Source: JAEUIG01 sp046349775
GTDB taxonomy: Bacteria > Planctomycetota > Planctomycetia > Planctomycetales > Planctomycetaceae
DNA length: 55,125 bases
Assembly (NCBI GenBank): GCA_046349775.1
Contig: JAXMBS010000037.1
Coordinates: 1 to 55,125 of the forward strand
Direction of reading: 5' to 3'
The notes under the pieces are model-generated. The model saw only the letters and a program-made list of their open reading frames with translations, did no database searches and was not told where the DNA came from. Position numbers and translations under genes: made by a program. Of this stretch, positions 1-8,654 are shown piece after piece; position 1 is the first letter of the stretch, and every line of letters starts with the position of its first letter.

Positions 1-1009
1 GCTCGGTCAGGATCTTCATCAGGTCGTCTTCACCCAGCGGTGCCAGCGTGCTGAGCACCGGCAAACGACCGACGAGTTCGGGAATGAGCCCGAATTCGAG
101 GATGTCGTCGACCGTCGCCTGCGACAGCAATTCGTCGCGGCGGCGGGCGTTGTCGGCCCCCGCGTCCTGGCCGAAGCCGATCATTTTCCGGCCGAGACGC
201 TTGGCGATGATGTCTTCCAACCCGACGAACGTCCCGCCGCAGATGAACAGGATGTTCGACGTGTCGACCTGGATGTACTGCTGCTCAGGATGCTTGCGGC
301 CCCCCTGCGGCGGCACGTTGGAGATCGTCCCTTCCAGCATCTTCAGCAGTGACTGCTGCACCCCTTCGCCGGACACGTCGCGGGTGATCGACACGTTGTG
401 GCTGGTTTTGCCGATCTTGTCGATTTCATCGATGAAGATGATCCCCCGCTGCGCGGCTTCGATGTCGAAGTCGGCGGCGTGCAGCAGCCGCAGCAGCAGG
501 TTCTCGACGTCTTCACCGACGTAGCCGGCTTCCGTCAGCGTCGTGGCGTCGCCGATCGCAAACGGCACTTGCAGGAGCTTGGCGATGGTGCGGGCGAGGA
601 GCGTTTTACCGCTGCCGGTCGGCCCGATGAACAGGACGTTCGACTTCTCGATTTCGACGTCCCCTTCGCGGTCCTCGAAGGCGACGAGCCGCTTGTAGTG
701 GTTGTGGACGGCGACGGCGAGCGTCTTCTTGGCCGGAACCTGCCCGACAATGTAGGTGTCAAGATGCGTGACGATGTCGCGCGGCGTGGGAATCTTGTTG
801 AACAGCTTGTGGGATTCGCCGCGGCGACGTCGTTCCTGGTCGAGGATCGAGTGGCACAGCTCGATGCACTCGCCGCAGATGTAGACGTCGCCCGGACCTT
901 CCACGAGCGGCCCGACGTCGCGGTAACTTTTGCCGCAAAACGAGCAATTGGCGTTTTTCTTGCTCGCGGCGCCGCGCCGACCGGTGGGATGGTCTTTACC
1001 GGAGGTCAT
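1..1009 (-). CDS. clpX: ATP-dependent Clp protease ATP-binding subunit ClpX (partial, C-terminus outside window)
   Basis: Reading the complement from an ATG at 1009 gives an open frame to the window edge. It begins with a ClpX zinc-binding domain (CSFC, about 28 residues, then CGEC), followed by the AAA+ Walker A GPTGSGKT, Walker B IIFIDEIDK and the sensor region FICGGTFVG. ClpX is the hexameric unfoldase that recognises substrates and feeds them to ClpP in the cytoplasm. About 336 codons are present; the end of the AAA+ module and the C-terminal D2 part lie beyond base 1. No clpP is visible in the window. The family call is certain from the motif order. Confidence 0.97.
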   Translation of the reverse strand, partial: MTSGKDHPTGRRGAASKKNANCSFCGKSYRDVGPLVEGPGDVYICGECIELCHSILDQERRRRGESHKLFNKIPTPRDIVTHLDTYIVGQVPAKKTLAVAVHNHYKRLVAFEDREGDVEIEKSNVLFIGPTGSGKTLLARTIAKLLQVPFAIGDATTLTEAGYVGEDVENLLLRLLHAADFDIEAAQRGIIFIDEIDKIGKTSHNVSITRDVSGEGVQQSLLKMLEGTISNVPPQGGRKHPEQQYIQVDTSNILFICGGTFVGLEDIIAKRLGRKMIGFGQDAGADNARRRDELLSQATVDDILEFGLIPELVGRLPVLSTLAPLGEDDLMKILTE

Positions 1010-1189
1010 TGTGGTTCTTTCAATCGGGCGTGCGGTCTGGTGAGACCGAGCCCGCAGGGTCTGTCGCCGCCTCCCTGACCGGCCGACAGACGTTGTTCAC
1101 GGATGCAATCGCTGCAGATGCCCCGCAGCGTTCAGCGGCACGTCAGTCCCGGTGTCCCCCCGTGGATTGCGTCCGCCAGTCGCCTGCAC

Positions 1190-1468
1190 TCACTCCTCAC
1201 TGGCCGCAGGCGCGGAATCTTTTCGCTTCGTTAACCGGCCCTTGATGGATCGGAATTCCTCTTCCGAGAGCTTACCCTCCTCATACATTTCCCGGATTTC
1301 CGAGAGCATTTGATTGGCATTCTCGGCAGGATCAGCATCGCTGCGAAAGGCTGCTCGCACGCGATTGACGATCCACGCCAGAACGACAATCGCAAATGCC
1401 AGGCCAATCCAGGTTCCGGCCGACTCGCGGAGCACCTCACGGAAGGTCGTCGCAGCAATCGGCAGCAT
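1190..1468 (-). CDS. small membrane protein with SHOCT-like C-terminal segment
   Basis: A 92-residue protein, taking the ATG at 1468 (the open frame extends 29 codons upstream, but that extension is cysteine/proline-rich and looks non-coding). One membrane helix lies around residues 18-36 (IGLAFAIVVLAWIVNRV), followed by a charged linker and a short helical tail (MYEEGKLSEEEFRSIKGRL) that resembles SHOCT-type tails (leader, EGK-[IL]-[ST]-xEEF). Such tails are thought to be oligomerisation elements; the function here is unknown. It lies upstream of clpX on the same strand and could share its transcript. Confidence 0.7.
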   Translation of the reverse strand: MLPIAATTFREVLRESAGTWIGLAFAIVVLAWIVNRVRAAFRSDADPAENANQMLSEIREMYEEGKLSEEEFRSIKGRLTKRKDSAPAASEE

Positions 1469-1781
1469 ACGTTTCGACTCGACCGGACAGGCGCACGCAC
1501 AAGGAAATGCGCCGACAATCAGGGACGGACCGACCTGCCCATTATCGACTGGCATTTTCGGACTGGCAACGGCGAACCTGCCGCAGAACCTGCCAGTTCA
1601 CGGATTTCCAGCGGCAGGTTTCGCCATTCCGCCGCAGTAACCCATGACTGCGATTGTTGATTCGTCCGTAGGCGATTGCAAGACGTACAACGGCAGCCGT
1701 CGGCTTTCAGTCGTCAGCAGTCAGAAAAAGAGTCGCACGCGATCCGTTTGCCGCGACATTGGTCACTCGACATCTCGTCAC
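1469..1781. other. intergenic region with short low-complexity repeats
   Basis: No convincing gene. It contains a TCAG/GTCAGCAGTCAG stretch near 1701-1722 and an ACTCGACATCTCGTCACTCAATT stretch near 1764-1786 that resembles strings elsewhere in the window (for example 22628-22650 inside asnS). The hisS stop codon falls within the second stretch. Confidence 0.5.
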
Positions 1782-3107
1782 TCAATTCTCAACCAAGCCC
1801 CGGACCGCCGCGATCAAACCGTCTTCCGTCACGGTCTGCTGTGACTGTGCCCGCAGATCCTTCACCTGCCAGACGCGATCGGCAAACTCGCGCTCACCCG
1901 CAATCAGCGCCACGCGAAATCCTTTGCGGTCAGCGTACTGCAGTTGCTTCTTGAGCGGCCGGGCCTGGGGGAAAACTTCCGTTCCCAAGCCGGCGGCGCG
2001 GAGCACGCGCCCAATCCTGAGATAATCCGCCACGCGCGACTCGTCAAACTGGACGACCAGCACCGGCGCCGGGGTCTGCTCCGTTTTGAGCAGTCCCAGT
2101 TCCTCCATCGCCGCCAGCAGCCGGTCCAGACCGAGGCTCGCGCCGACTCCCGGCAACGGCTGGCTCGTAAACAACCCGGCCAGATTGTCGTAGCGGCCGC
2201 CGGAGCAAACGCTGCCGATCTGCGGGAGGTCGCCCAGGAAGGTCTCGTAGATTGTCCCGGTGTAGTAGTCGAGGCCGCGGGCGATCGAGACGTCGAGCGC
2301 AACTCGGTCCGCCGGCAGGCCGGCATGGACCGCCGCAGCGAACAGGCCCCGCAGCAGCTTCACGCCGGTCATCCCGCGCTCGTTGCCGGCGAGCAGCGAT
2401 TCGACCTGGTTGAGAATCGTCGCGGGGTCGCCTTGCAGGGCGGCGAAGTCCAGCACGCGCGCCGCCTGGTCGGCCGTTGCACCGGCCGCTTCCTGCATTT
2501 CGGCCGCGACGACGTCCCGACCGACTTTGCCGAGTTTATCGAGCGTGCGAAGGACACGAGCCGACTTGTCCGCCAGCCCGATCGTCTCCAACAGGCCGTT
2601 CAGCAGTTGCCGGTGATTCACCCGCACGGTGAACTTCGTAAACCCGATCCGCTCGAAGAGGTCATGGATCACGAACAGCGTTTCGATGTCGGACGCGGCC
2701 GAGTCGGTCCCGATCGTATCGAAGTCGCACTGCATGAACTCGCGGTACCGGCCGCGCTGCGGCTTCTCCGCCCGCCAGACCGTGCCGATGTGATACCGCT
2801 TGAACGGCACGCCGATGTCGTTGAGGTGCTGCGCCGCGAACCGTGCAAACGGGACCGTCAGATCAAACCGCATCGCGACGTCACGGTCCCCCTGATCCTG
2901 AAACCGGAAGAGCTGCTTGTCGGACTCGTCGCCTCCTTTGCCGAGCAGGATTTCGCTGTACTCCAGCGCCGGCGTGTCGATCGGGCTGAAGCCGTAACTG
3001 CGGTAGACCTGCCGCGCAGTCTCGATCAGCGCCTCGCGCGCAAGCATCGGACCGGGGAGGTAGTCCCGGAAGCCCTTGAGAGTCTGTGCTTTGATGAGGT
3101 GGGACAC
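1782..3107 (-). CDS. hisS: histidine--tRNA ligase
   Basis: A 441-residue class II aminoacyl-tRNA synthetase charging tRNA-His. The N-terminus LIKAQTLKGFRDYLPG is typical of HisRS, motif 2 region reads RAEKPQRGRYREFMQCDFD, and the histidine-A loop GLDYYTGTIYE is complete; the C-terminal anticodon-binding domain follows (VLVVQFDES onward). Length is normal for bacterial HisRS (420-450). The ATG at 3107 gives the expected short lead. The stop lies inside a degenerate repeat. The gene is intact, in contrast with several frameshifted genes nearby. The gene upstream on the same strand is the YkgJ-type protein, separated by a perfect palindrome. Confidence 0.96.
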   Translation of the reverse strand: MSHLIKAQTLKGFRDYLPGPMLAREALIETARQVYRSYGFSPIDTPALEYSEILLGKGGDESDKQLFRFQDQGDRDVAMRFDLTVPFARFAAQHLNDIGVPFKRYHIGTVWRAEKPQRGRYREFMQCDFDTIGTDSAASDIETLFVIHDLFERIGFTKFTVRVNHRQLLNGLLETIGLADKSARVLRTLDKLGKVGRDVVAAEMQEAAGATADQAARVLDFAALQGDPATILNQVESLLAGNERGMTGVKLLRGLFAAAVHAGLPADRVALDVSIARGLDYYTGTIYETFLGDLPQIGSVCSGGRYDNLAGLFTSQPLPGVGASLGLDRLLAAMEELGLLKTEQTPAPVLVVQFDESRVADYLRIGRVLRAAGLGTEVFPQARPLKKQLQYADRKGFRVALIAGEREFADRVWQVKDLRAQSQQTVTEDGLIAAVRGLVEN

Positions 3108-3118
3108 GGGAAGACACC

Positions 3119-3179
3119 GTAGGGTGGGCTGCGCCCACCAGAGTCAGATTTCACGAATGGTGGGCGCAGCCCACCCTAC
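3119..3179. repeat. palindromic repeat, GTAGGGTGGGC family, copy 1
   Basis: Two 21-base arms at 3119-3139 and 3159-3179 are exact reverse complements, separated by a 19-base spacer. Each arm starts or ends with GTAGGGTGGGC and itself contains a smaller inverted repeat (GGTGGGC/GCCCACC). A second copy with nearly the same arms lies at 16310-16380. The right arm contributes the TAG stop of the neighbouring minus-strand gene (3176-3178). In RNA it would form a strong hairpin between that gene and hisS. Confidence 0.93.
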
Positions 3180-3652
3180 GAACTCACCACCGGCAGCAGG
3201 ACGTCTCGCGCGCGGGGCGGTTTCGGGGAGAACTTTCGCATGGGCTGGTGCGGTCCGCAGACGACTTCCGCGTATTCCCAGACCTGCTCCGGCGTCTCGA
3301 AGAACTTGTCGTACACGGCGTCGTCCTCGAACTCGCATTCGTCGGTGGTGTACTTCCGGCAGATCCCCGGGCGGTCCTCGTAGATGCCGCAGCGGTTGTC
3401 GTCCAGGAGGTGTTTGCAGTCGGCGTAGACCATCAGGTACCAGTCGCCGTCTTCGACGAAGATTGCCGCCCGGCCATGCAGCAGGTACCAGCGAATGTTG
3501 TTGAAATCGTCCAGCTCCGTCGGCGTCTCGATCGGCAGAGCGAAATATTTGCAGCACTTGGCCGTGCAGTATTCGCAGAGGTTGGCGTCCTTGGCGTAGT
3601 CCTTGCGGCGAAGCTTTCGCGGGGGCGTCGGGAGCGTGGCAGTCGTCGTCAT
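3176..3652 (-). CDS. YkgJ-family cysteine-cluster protein
   Basis: A 158-residue protein from the ATG at 3652 (an upstream in-frame extension of 15 codons is possible). It carries the family's conserved cysteines: CEYCTAKCCKYF near the N-terminus, then CKHL, NRCGIYEDRPGICRKY and TTDEC. This pattern is that of UPF0153/YkgJ (CxxCxxxCC...C...RPxxC), thought to bind zinc or an Fe-S cluster; no reaction is known. The TAG stop lies within the palindromic repeat, so the last residues may have been changed by repeat insertion. Confidence 0.85.
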   Translation of the reverse strand: MTTTATLPTPPRKLRRKDYAKDANLCEYCTAKCCKYFALPIETPTELDDFNNIRWYLLHGRAAIFVEDGDWYLMVYADCKHLLDDNRCGIYEDRPGICRKYTTDECEFEDDAVYDKFFETPEQVWEYAEVVCGPHQPMRKFSPKPPRARDVLLPVVSS

Positions 3653-3722
3653 GAGTCCGGTCCGGTTGGGGGACCGTACTGTATGCGACAGCCGCAACCG
3701 GGGTCGAGGTTCGCGATGATTC

Positions 3723-3756
3723 AGCAGCCCGGCTGCTCCGCAGCAGCCGGGCTGCT
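3723..3756. repeat. perfect hairpin directly after the symporter gene
   Basis: Arms AGCAGCCCGGCTGCT (3723-3737) and AGCAGCCGGGCTGCT (3742-3756) are exact reverse complements with a 4-base loop. It begins one base after the minus-strand symporter stop (TAG, 3758-3760). There is no clear U-tract, so it may be a REP-like element acting as mRNA end rather than a classical terminator. Confidence 0.75.
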
Positions 3757-3757
3757 T

Positions 3758-5476
3758 CTACGCGCGCTCGCGGGCGGGTTCAGGGCTTGCGACGGGTCGA
3801 TCGAACTGCGCGACTACGAGACCGACGAGCAAGACGACCGCGGTGCCGATCACGGGAATCAGCAGTTCGTGGATGCGCGGCACGTTTTTGCCGGCGTCGA
3901 CGAATACCAGGGGGCTCCGAATTGTCTCCAGCATTCCGACGAGGGAGTCGGAGATCGACATTTTCTTCTGCAGCCACGGCAGCAAGTCGTCCAGCTTGAT
4001 CGAGACCGTCATCCACAGAATCGTGAGAATGCCGCAGATGACGCCGATCAGCCCGGAGAGATTCCCGGCTTTCCGGCTCATTAATCCCAGCAGGATGAGT
4101 CCGAGGACGCCGCCGCCGAAAATGCCGGCCAGCAGCCACCAGGCATCCAATGCGCTCTTGAACTCCTGGCACATGATGCCCGTGACGATGCTGATGACGC
4201 CGAGGGCGACCGTCGTCGCGCGCAGAAACCAGATCGATTCTCCCTCGGTCGCCTTCGGCCGAATGTAGCGCTTGTAAATATCCTCCAGCATCAGCGTCGC
4301 GCAGGAGTTGAGGTTGGAATCCATCGCGGCGGCACAAATCGCGGCGATGACCAGTCCCGTCACCCCGGTGGGCAGTTCATTGGCGATGAAATGCGGGAAG
4401 ATATCGTCCGTCTTGAACTCACCCTTCGGGAGCAGTTGCGGCTGCACCTTATAGAAGGCGTAGAGGGCCGTGCCGATGAAAAAGAATGTCAGCGAGATCG
4501 GCATGAACAGCACGGTGCCAATCCAGACGCTGCGTTTCGCGGCCGCGTCGGATTTCGCCGTGATGTAGCGCTGCACGTAGGCCTGATCGACGCCAAAATT
4601 CTTCAGGTGCTCGACGATCCCGTACGCCATCACAACCCAGACCGTCGAGGCGGCGACGCTCAACTCGTAGCTGCCTAAGCTGAATTTGTTCGGTTCAGCC
4701 TCAGCCGCAATCCTGAAAATCTGAGCCGGCCCCTCGGGCATTCCGAAAACGAGCGCTGCGGCGCAACTCAGTGCACCAGCGATCAGGAGCAGTGCCTGCA
4801 GCACGCCGGTCCAGATCACGGCTTCGGTTCCCCCCAGGAAGGGGTACACGACCACGACAATTCCGAGGACGATCGTCAGCGTGGTTAATAACTCGGTCTT
4901 CTCCTGCTGCTTCCGCTCGGCTGCCTGTTTGGCGGCCTTTGCATCGACATCCGTCGTTGCGGCGGCGGCTGATTCGACCGCGGCGGCCTGAGCCGCTGGG
5001 GGTGCCGCTTTCGCGACGTCTTCGCCCAAAAACAGCGGCGCCATCGCCATCGACAGCAGGTACAGGATCATCCCCAGCCGCATCACCTGCGTCAGGAGAA
5101 AGCAGATCACGGCGTACGTGCGGGCCCAGGCGCCGAAGCGGTGCTCCAGATGCGTATAGGCGGAAACTTCCCCCGTGTGGCGATAGAAGGGAACGAACCA
5201 ACGCACGGCAATCCACGCCGTCGGGGGCATGATCAGGGCGAAGATCGCCGCATTCCAGTTCGAAGGGCCGTACGCTTTTCCCGGGTTCGCCAGAAAGCTG
5301 ATGCTGCTGACATACGAGCCGAAGATCGACAGCCCGACCGCCCAGGCCGGCAGGTTGCGGCCGGCCGCCATGAACTGGTCGCTGGTCTTCGTCTTCCGGA
5401 AGAAGCCGATCCCCATCCCCAGCACGACGAGGTTGTAGAGGACGATAATCGCGAGATCGACGGCTTGAAGCTTCAT
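3758..5476 (-). CDS. sodium:solute symporter (SSS family)
   Basis: A 572-residue inner-membrane protein with about 13 hydrophobic segments. The N-terminal pattern (FFRKTKTSDQFMAAGRNLPAWAVGLSIFG is the family's 'SxxDFFxAGRxLPxW' region) and the later AAICAAAMDSNLNSCATL segment, equivalent to the Na2-site helix, place it in the solute:sodium symporter family (sialate/sugar/amino-acid type). An alanine-rich charged insert (about residues 155-195, AAPPAAQAAAVESAAAATT then KQAAERKQQEKTE) sits between membrane helices. Substrate cannot be told from sequence. It is intact and monocistronic in appearance, with a hairpin immediately downstream. Confidence 0.92.
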   Translation of the reverse strand: MKLQAVDLAIIVLYNLVVLGMGIGFFRKTKTSDQFMAAGRNLPAWAVGLSIFGSYVSSISFLANPGKAYGPSNWNAAIFALIMPPTAWIAVRWFVPFYRHTGEVSAYTHLEHRFGAWARTYAVICFLLTQVMRLGMILYLLSMAMAPLFLGEDVAKAAPPAAQAAAVESAAAATTDVDAKAAKQAAERKQQEKTELLTTLTIVLGIVVVVYPFLGGTEAVIWTGVLQALLLIAGALSCAAALVFGMPEGPAQIFRIAAEAEPNKFSLGSYELSVAASTVWVVMAYGIVEHLKNFGVDQAYVQRYITAKSDAAAKRSVWIGTVLFMPISLTFFFIGTALYAFYKVQPQLLPKGEFKTDDIFPHFIANELPTGVTGLVIAAICAAAMDSNLNSCATLMLEDIYKRYIRPKATEGESIWFLRATTVALGVISIVTGIMCQEFKSALDAWWLLAGIFGGGVLGLILLGLMSRKAGNLSGLIGVICGILTILWMTVSIKLDDLLPWLQKKMSISDSLVGMLETIRSPLVFVDAGKNVPRIHELLIPVIGTAVVLLVGLVVAQFDRPVASPEPARERA

Positions 5477-5605
5477 CGGACGGTCAGCGCGCAGGAACAG
5501 TGCGAAAACACCGACTCGGCGTCGGTTGATTAATTGAGACGCCGATTGAAACCGGTCCGCCGTCCAGACTCAAGCGCACGGCGTTCGAATGTCGCGGGCG
5601 CACTG

Positions 5606-5668
5606 ACTAGCCGCGCCCGTCAGGAAGCGTACCTTGGTCCGGCGCGCTCCCTGACGGTCGCGGCTAGT
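5606..5668. repeat. inverted repeat ACTAGCCGCG...CGCGGCTAGT
   Basis: Two 25-base arms (5606-5630 and 5644-5668) are reverse complements with two or three mismatches; the ends read ACTAGCCGCG and CGCGGCTAGT with CGTCAGG in the interior. It lies immediately downstream of the leuD stop (5672-5674). Only one copy is seen in this window. Confidence 0.8.
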
Positions 5669-5671
5669 ACG

Positions 5672-6265
5672 TCACACAGCGAACTCTCGCAGATACGGAA
5701 TCGCCTGCGCCCGCTCGCGAATCGCGTTCGTGTTATCGAGCAGTTGGCCGAGAAAGTCCCACTGACCGGAAACCAGCGCTTCGTGCGGACTCTTCGGCAT
5801 CGTGATCGGGACACTGAAGTCGCCGTACGAAAACGTCAGCCCTTCCAGATCGAGTTTACCGGTACTTGCGGACTTTCGATCACGGTTGTCGCCGCATTCG
5901 CGAGGTCCGCCCGCGCGCTGTGACGCACGCCAGAATCCCAGGCCGGTGCAATTCCCGAAGAAGGTCTCCGCGAACATTTCCGCGACGACGGCCTTGATCC
6001 ACCTGCGCTCCAACGACTGCGGCGGCATTGCTCGCGGCTTGAGCCGCAGCCGAAGTTACGCCCCGGCGATCAGTATCGACGCCCCGCATACATGGTGTTG
6101 AGCCGAACGGATGCTGCAGGTCCTGTTGGCGGTCGTCCTCGAAAGCGTGGTCGCCGAGGCCTTCGGCGTGGCCCTTGTAGGCCATGGCGGGATGATCCGG
6201 TCGGTGTCGATGTCATCGAGGAGCAGCGGGACTGCGGTGCCGGAGATGGTCGTGATGCGTTGCAT
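5672..6265 (-). pseudogene. leuD: 3-isopropylmalate dehydratase small subunit, frameshifted
   Basis: The start is clear (ATG at 6265, TISGTAVPLLLDDIDTDRIIP), and the end is clear (FSVPITMPKSPHEALVSGQ, then the C-terminus at 5672), but the middle is spread over all three frames: EGLGDHAFEDDRQQ, GASILIAGA, NFGCGSSRE and IKAVVAEMFAETFFGNCTGLG each sit in a different frame from the next. At least four indels are needed. LeuD with LeuC isomerises 2- to 3-isopropylmalate in leucine synthesis. The fragments together cover the whole ~195-residue protein, so nothing large is missing. Either local sequencing error or a decayed gene; since leuC is also hit and flanking genes are clean, error is likely. 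Confidence 0.85.
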
Positions 6266-6335
6266 TGAGAATCGCTTATTTCAATGGCCAGATTTTGCGT
6301 TCGAACAGAACAGTCTCGACCGGACGTGCGGATTG

Positions 6336-6653
6336 TCAGCGCCCTTCGCCCGGAGTCTTTTGCATTCGCGACATAAATCTCCTCATTTCAAGAAATTGCC
6401 GCACGAGCTCATCAACTTCTTGGGGATCCGTACCGCTGCCGAGCGCGATTCGGCGCGCCCGGTTTGGATGGATCTGTTCTGGATACTCACGCTCATCATT
6501 CGTCATGGAGCGTATGATGGCGAGCACACGCCTGAAGTCCTCGTTGGCGTCTTGCTCAACAACTTTGCCATCCGGTGTGAACTGGCTTAGAGAAACCCCC
6601 GACTTGAGGCAATGTTCAGCGGCTGAGACAAAGTCGTTGAACGTGTAATCCAT
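6336..6653 (-). CDS. free-standing SRP54/Ffh M-domain-like protein
   Basis: A 105-residue protein from the ATG at 6653. It aligns by eye with the Ffh M domain along its length: FNDFVSAAEHCLKSG matches the first M-domain helix (LNDFLEQLRQMKxMG), AIIRSMTNDEREYPEQI matches AIINSMTxxERxxPEII, and RARRIALGSGTDPQEV then LVRQFLEMRRFMSRM matches the SRP-RNA-binding helix-turn-helix (RxRRIAxGSGxxVQxV, LLKQFxxMxxMM). No NG GTPase domain is present, and the methionine-rich signal-binding finger loop is replaced by a short polar stretch. It lies between leuC and leuD on the same strand with gaps of 41 and 70 bases. Function unknown; RNA binding is an inference. Confidence 0.8.
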   Translation of the reverse strand: MDYTFNDFVSAAEHCLKSGVSLSQFTPDGKVVEQDANEDFRRVLAIIRSMTNDEREYPEQIHPNRARRIALGSGTDPQEVDELVRQFLEMRRFMSRMQKTPGEGR

Positions 6654-6694
6654 TGCGATGCACCCCCGCCTCGTGAACCACTCTGCGTGACACG

Positions 6695-8111
<1,417 letters not shown>

Positions 8112-8154
8112 CTCAGGTCTCACTTGTAGTGGTTCGACTATCAATTTGGAAATA

Positions 8155-8240
8155 CACCACTGAGAGCACTGAGGACGCGGAGAGTGCTGTGCCAAAGACT
8201 TCTGCTCAGTGATCTCCGTTCTCTCCGTGGTGAATCTTCG
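8155..8240. repeat. CACCGAG/CACAGAG hairpin repeat, copy 1
   Basis: Left arm begins CACCACTGAGAGCACTGAGG, right arm ends CTCCGTTCTCTCCGTGGTG; together an imperfect inverted repeat of about 85 bases. Related elements with the same GGTG...CACC ends and repeated CTCNGTG words occur at 14908, 17281, 19351 and 26001. This one lies upstream of leuC. Confidence 0.8.
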
Positions 8241-8654
8241 CAACGTGCATGCCCTCGCTCGCGCTTCGGGCTAGTGGGCCTACCTGACAAATACCGATTG
8301 CCGGAATACTACGCGATGCGACGCCCGGTCAGCTCTGCACACCGGCGTCGGGAAGCAGGTACCAAGAACCCCGGATTATAGCGTGGACAACGCAGCGGCG
8401 GTAAGAGTTCGCCAGTTGTTTGTGTTGCCGCATTGCCTCGGCTGCTGCCCGTGCTGCCGTCGCCGGCGATAGGTGACGAAACCGCTCTTGGCGAGGTGCG
8501 GCGGGTGGGTAACAATTCCACGGTGACCTCGACCGGTTCCCGCTGTTGCGGCCGGTCGCCCATCCGTGCCACGCCTTTTTCGTTGTGGCCGGTCTCCTGA
8601 CCGTGCCACGCGCCTGACCGCAGGTCTCCACGAACGCGTCCAGAAGATTCGCCG
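8241..8654. other. intergenic leader of spoVR with an imperfect tandem repeat
   Basis: No gene is supported. Two diverged direct repeats of about 31 bases with a 37-base period start at 8545 (GTTGCGGCCGGTCGCCCAT) and 8582 (GTTGTGGCCGGTCTCCTGA), each ending CGTGCCACGC. The spoVR promoter presumably lies here but no clear -35/-10 pair is visible. Confidence 0.5.

Noticed and set aside
1944..3122. 392-codon open frame on the plus strand over hisS
   Set aside because: It is arginine/glutamine-rich antisense reading of an intact hisS with all class II motifs.
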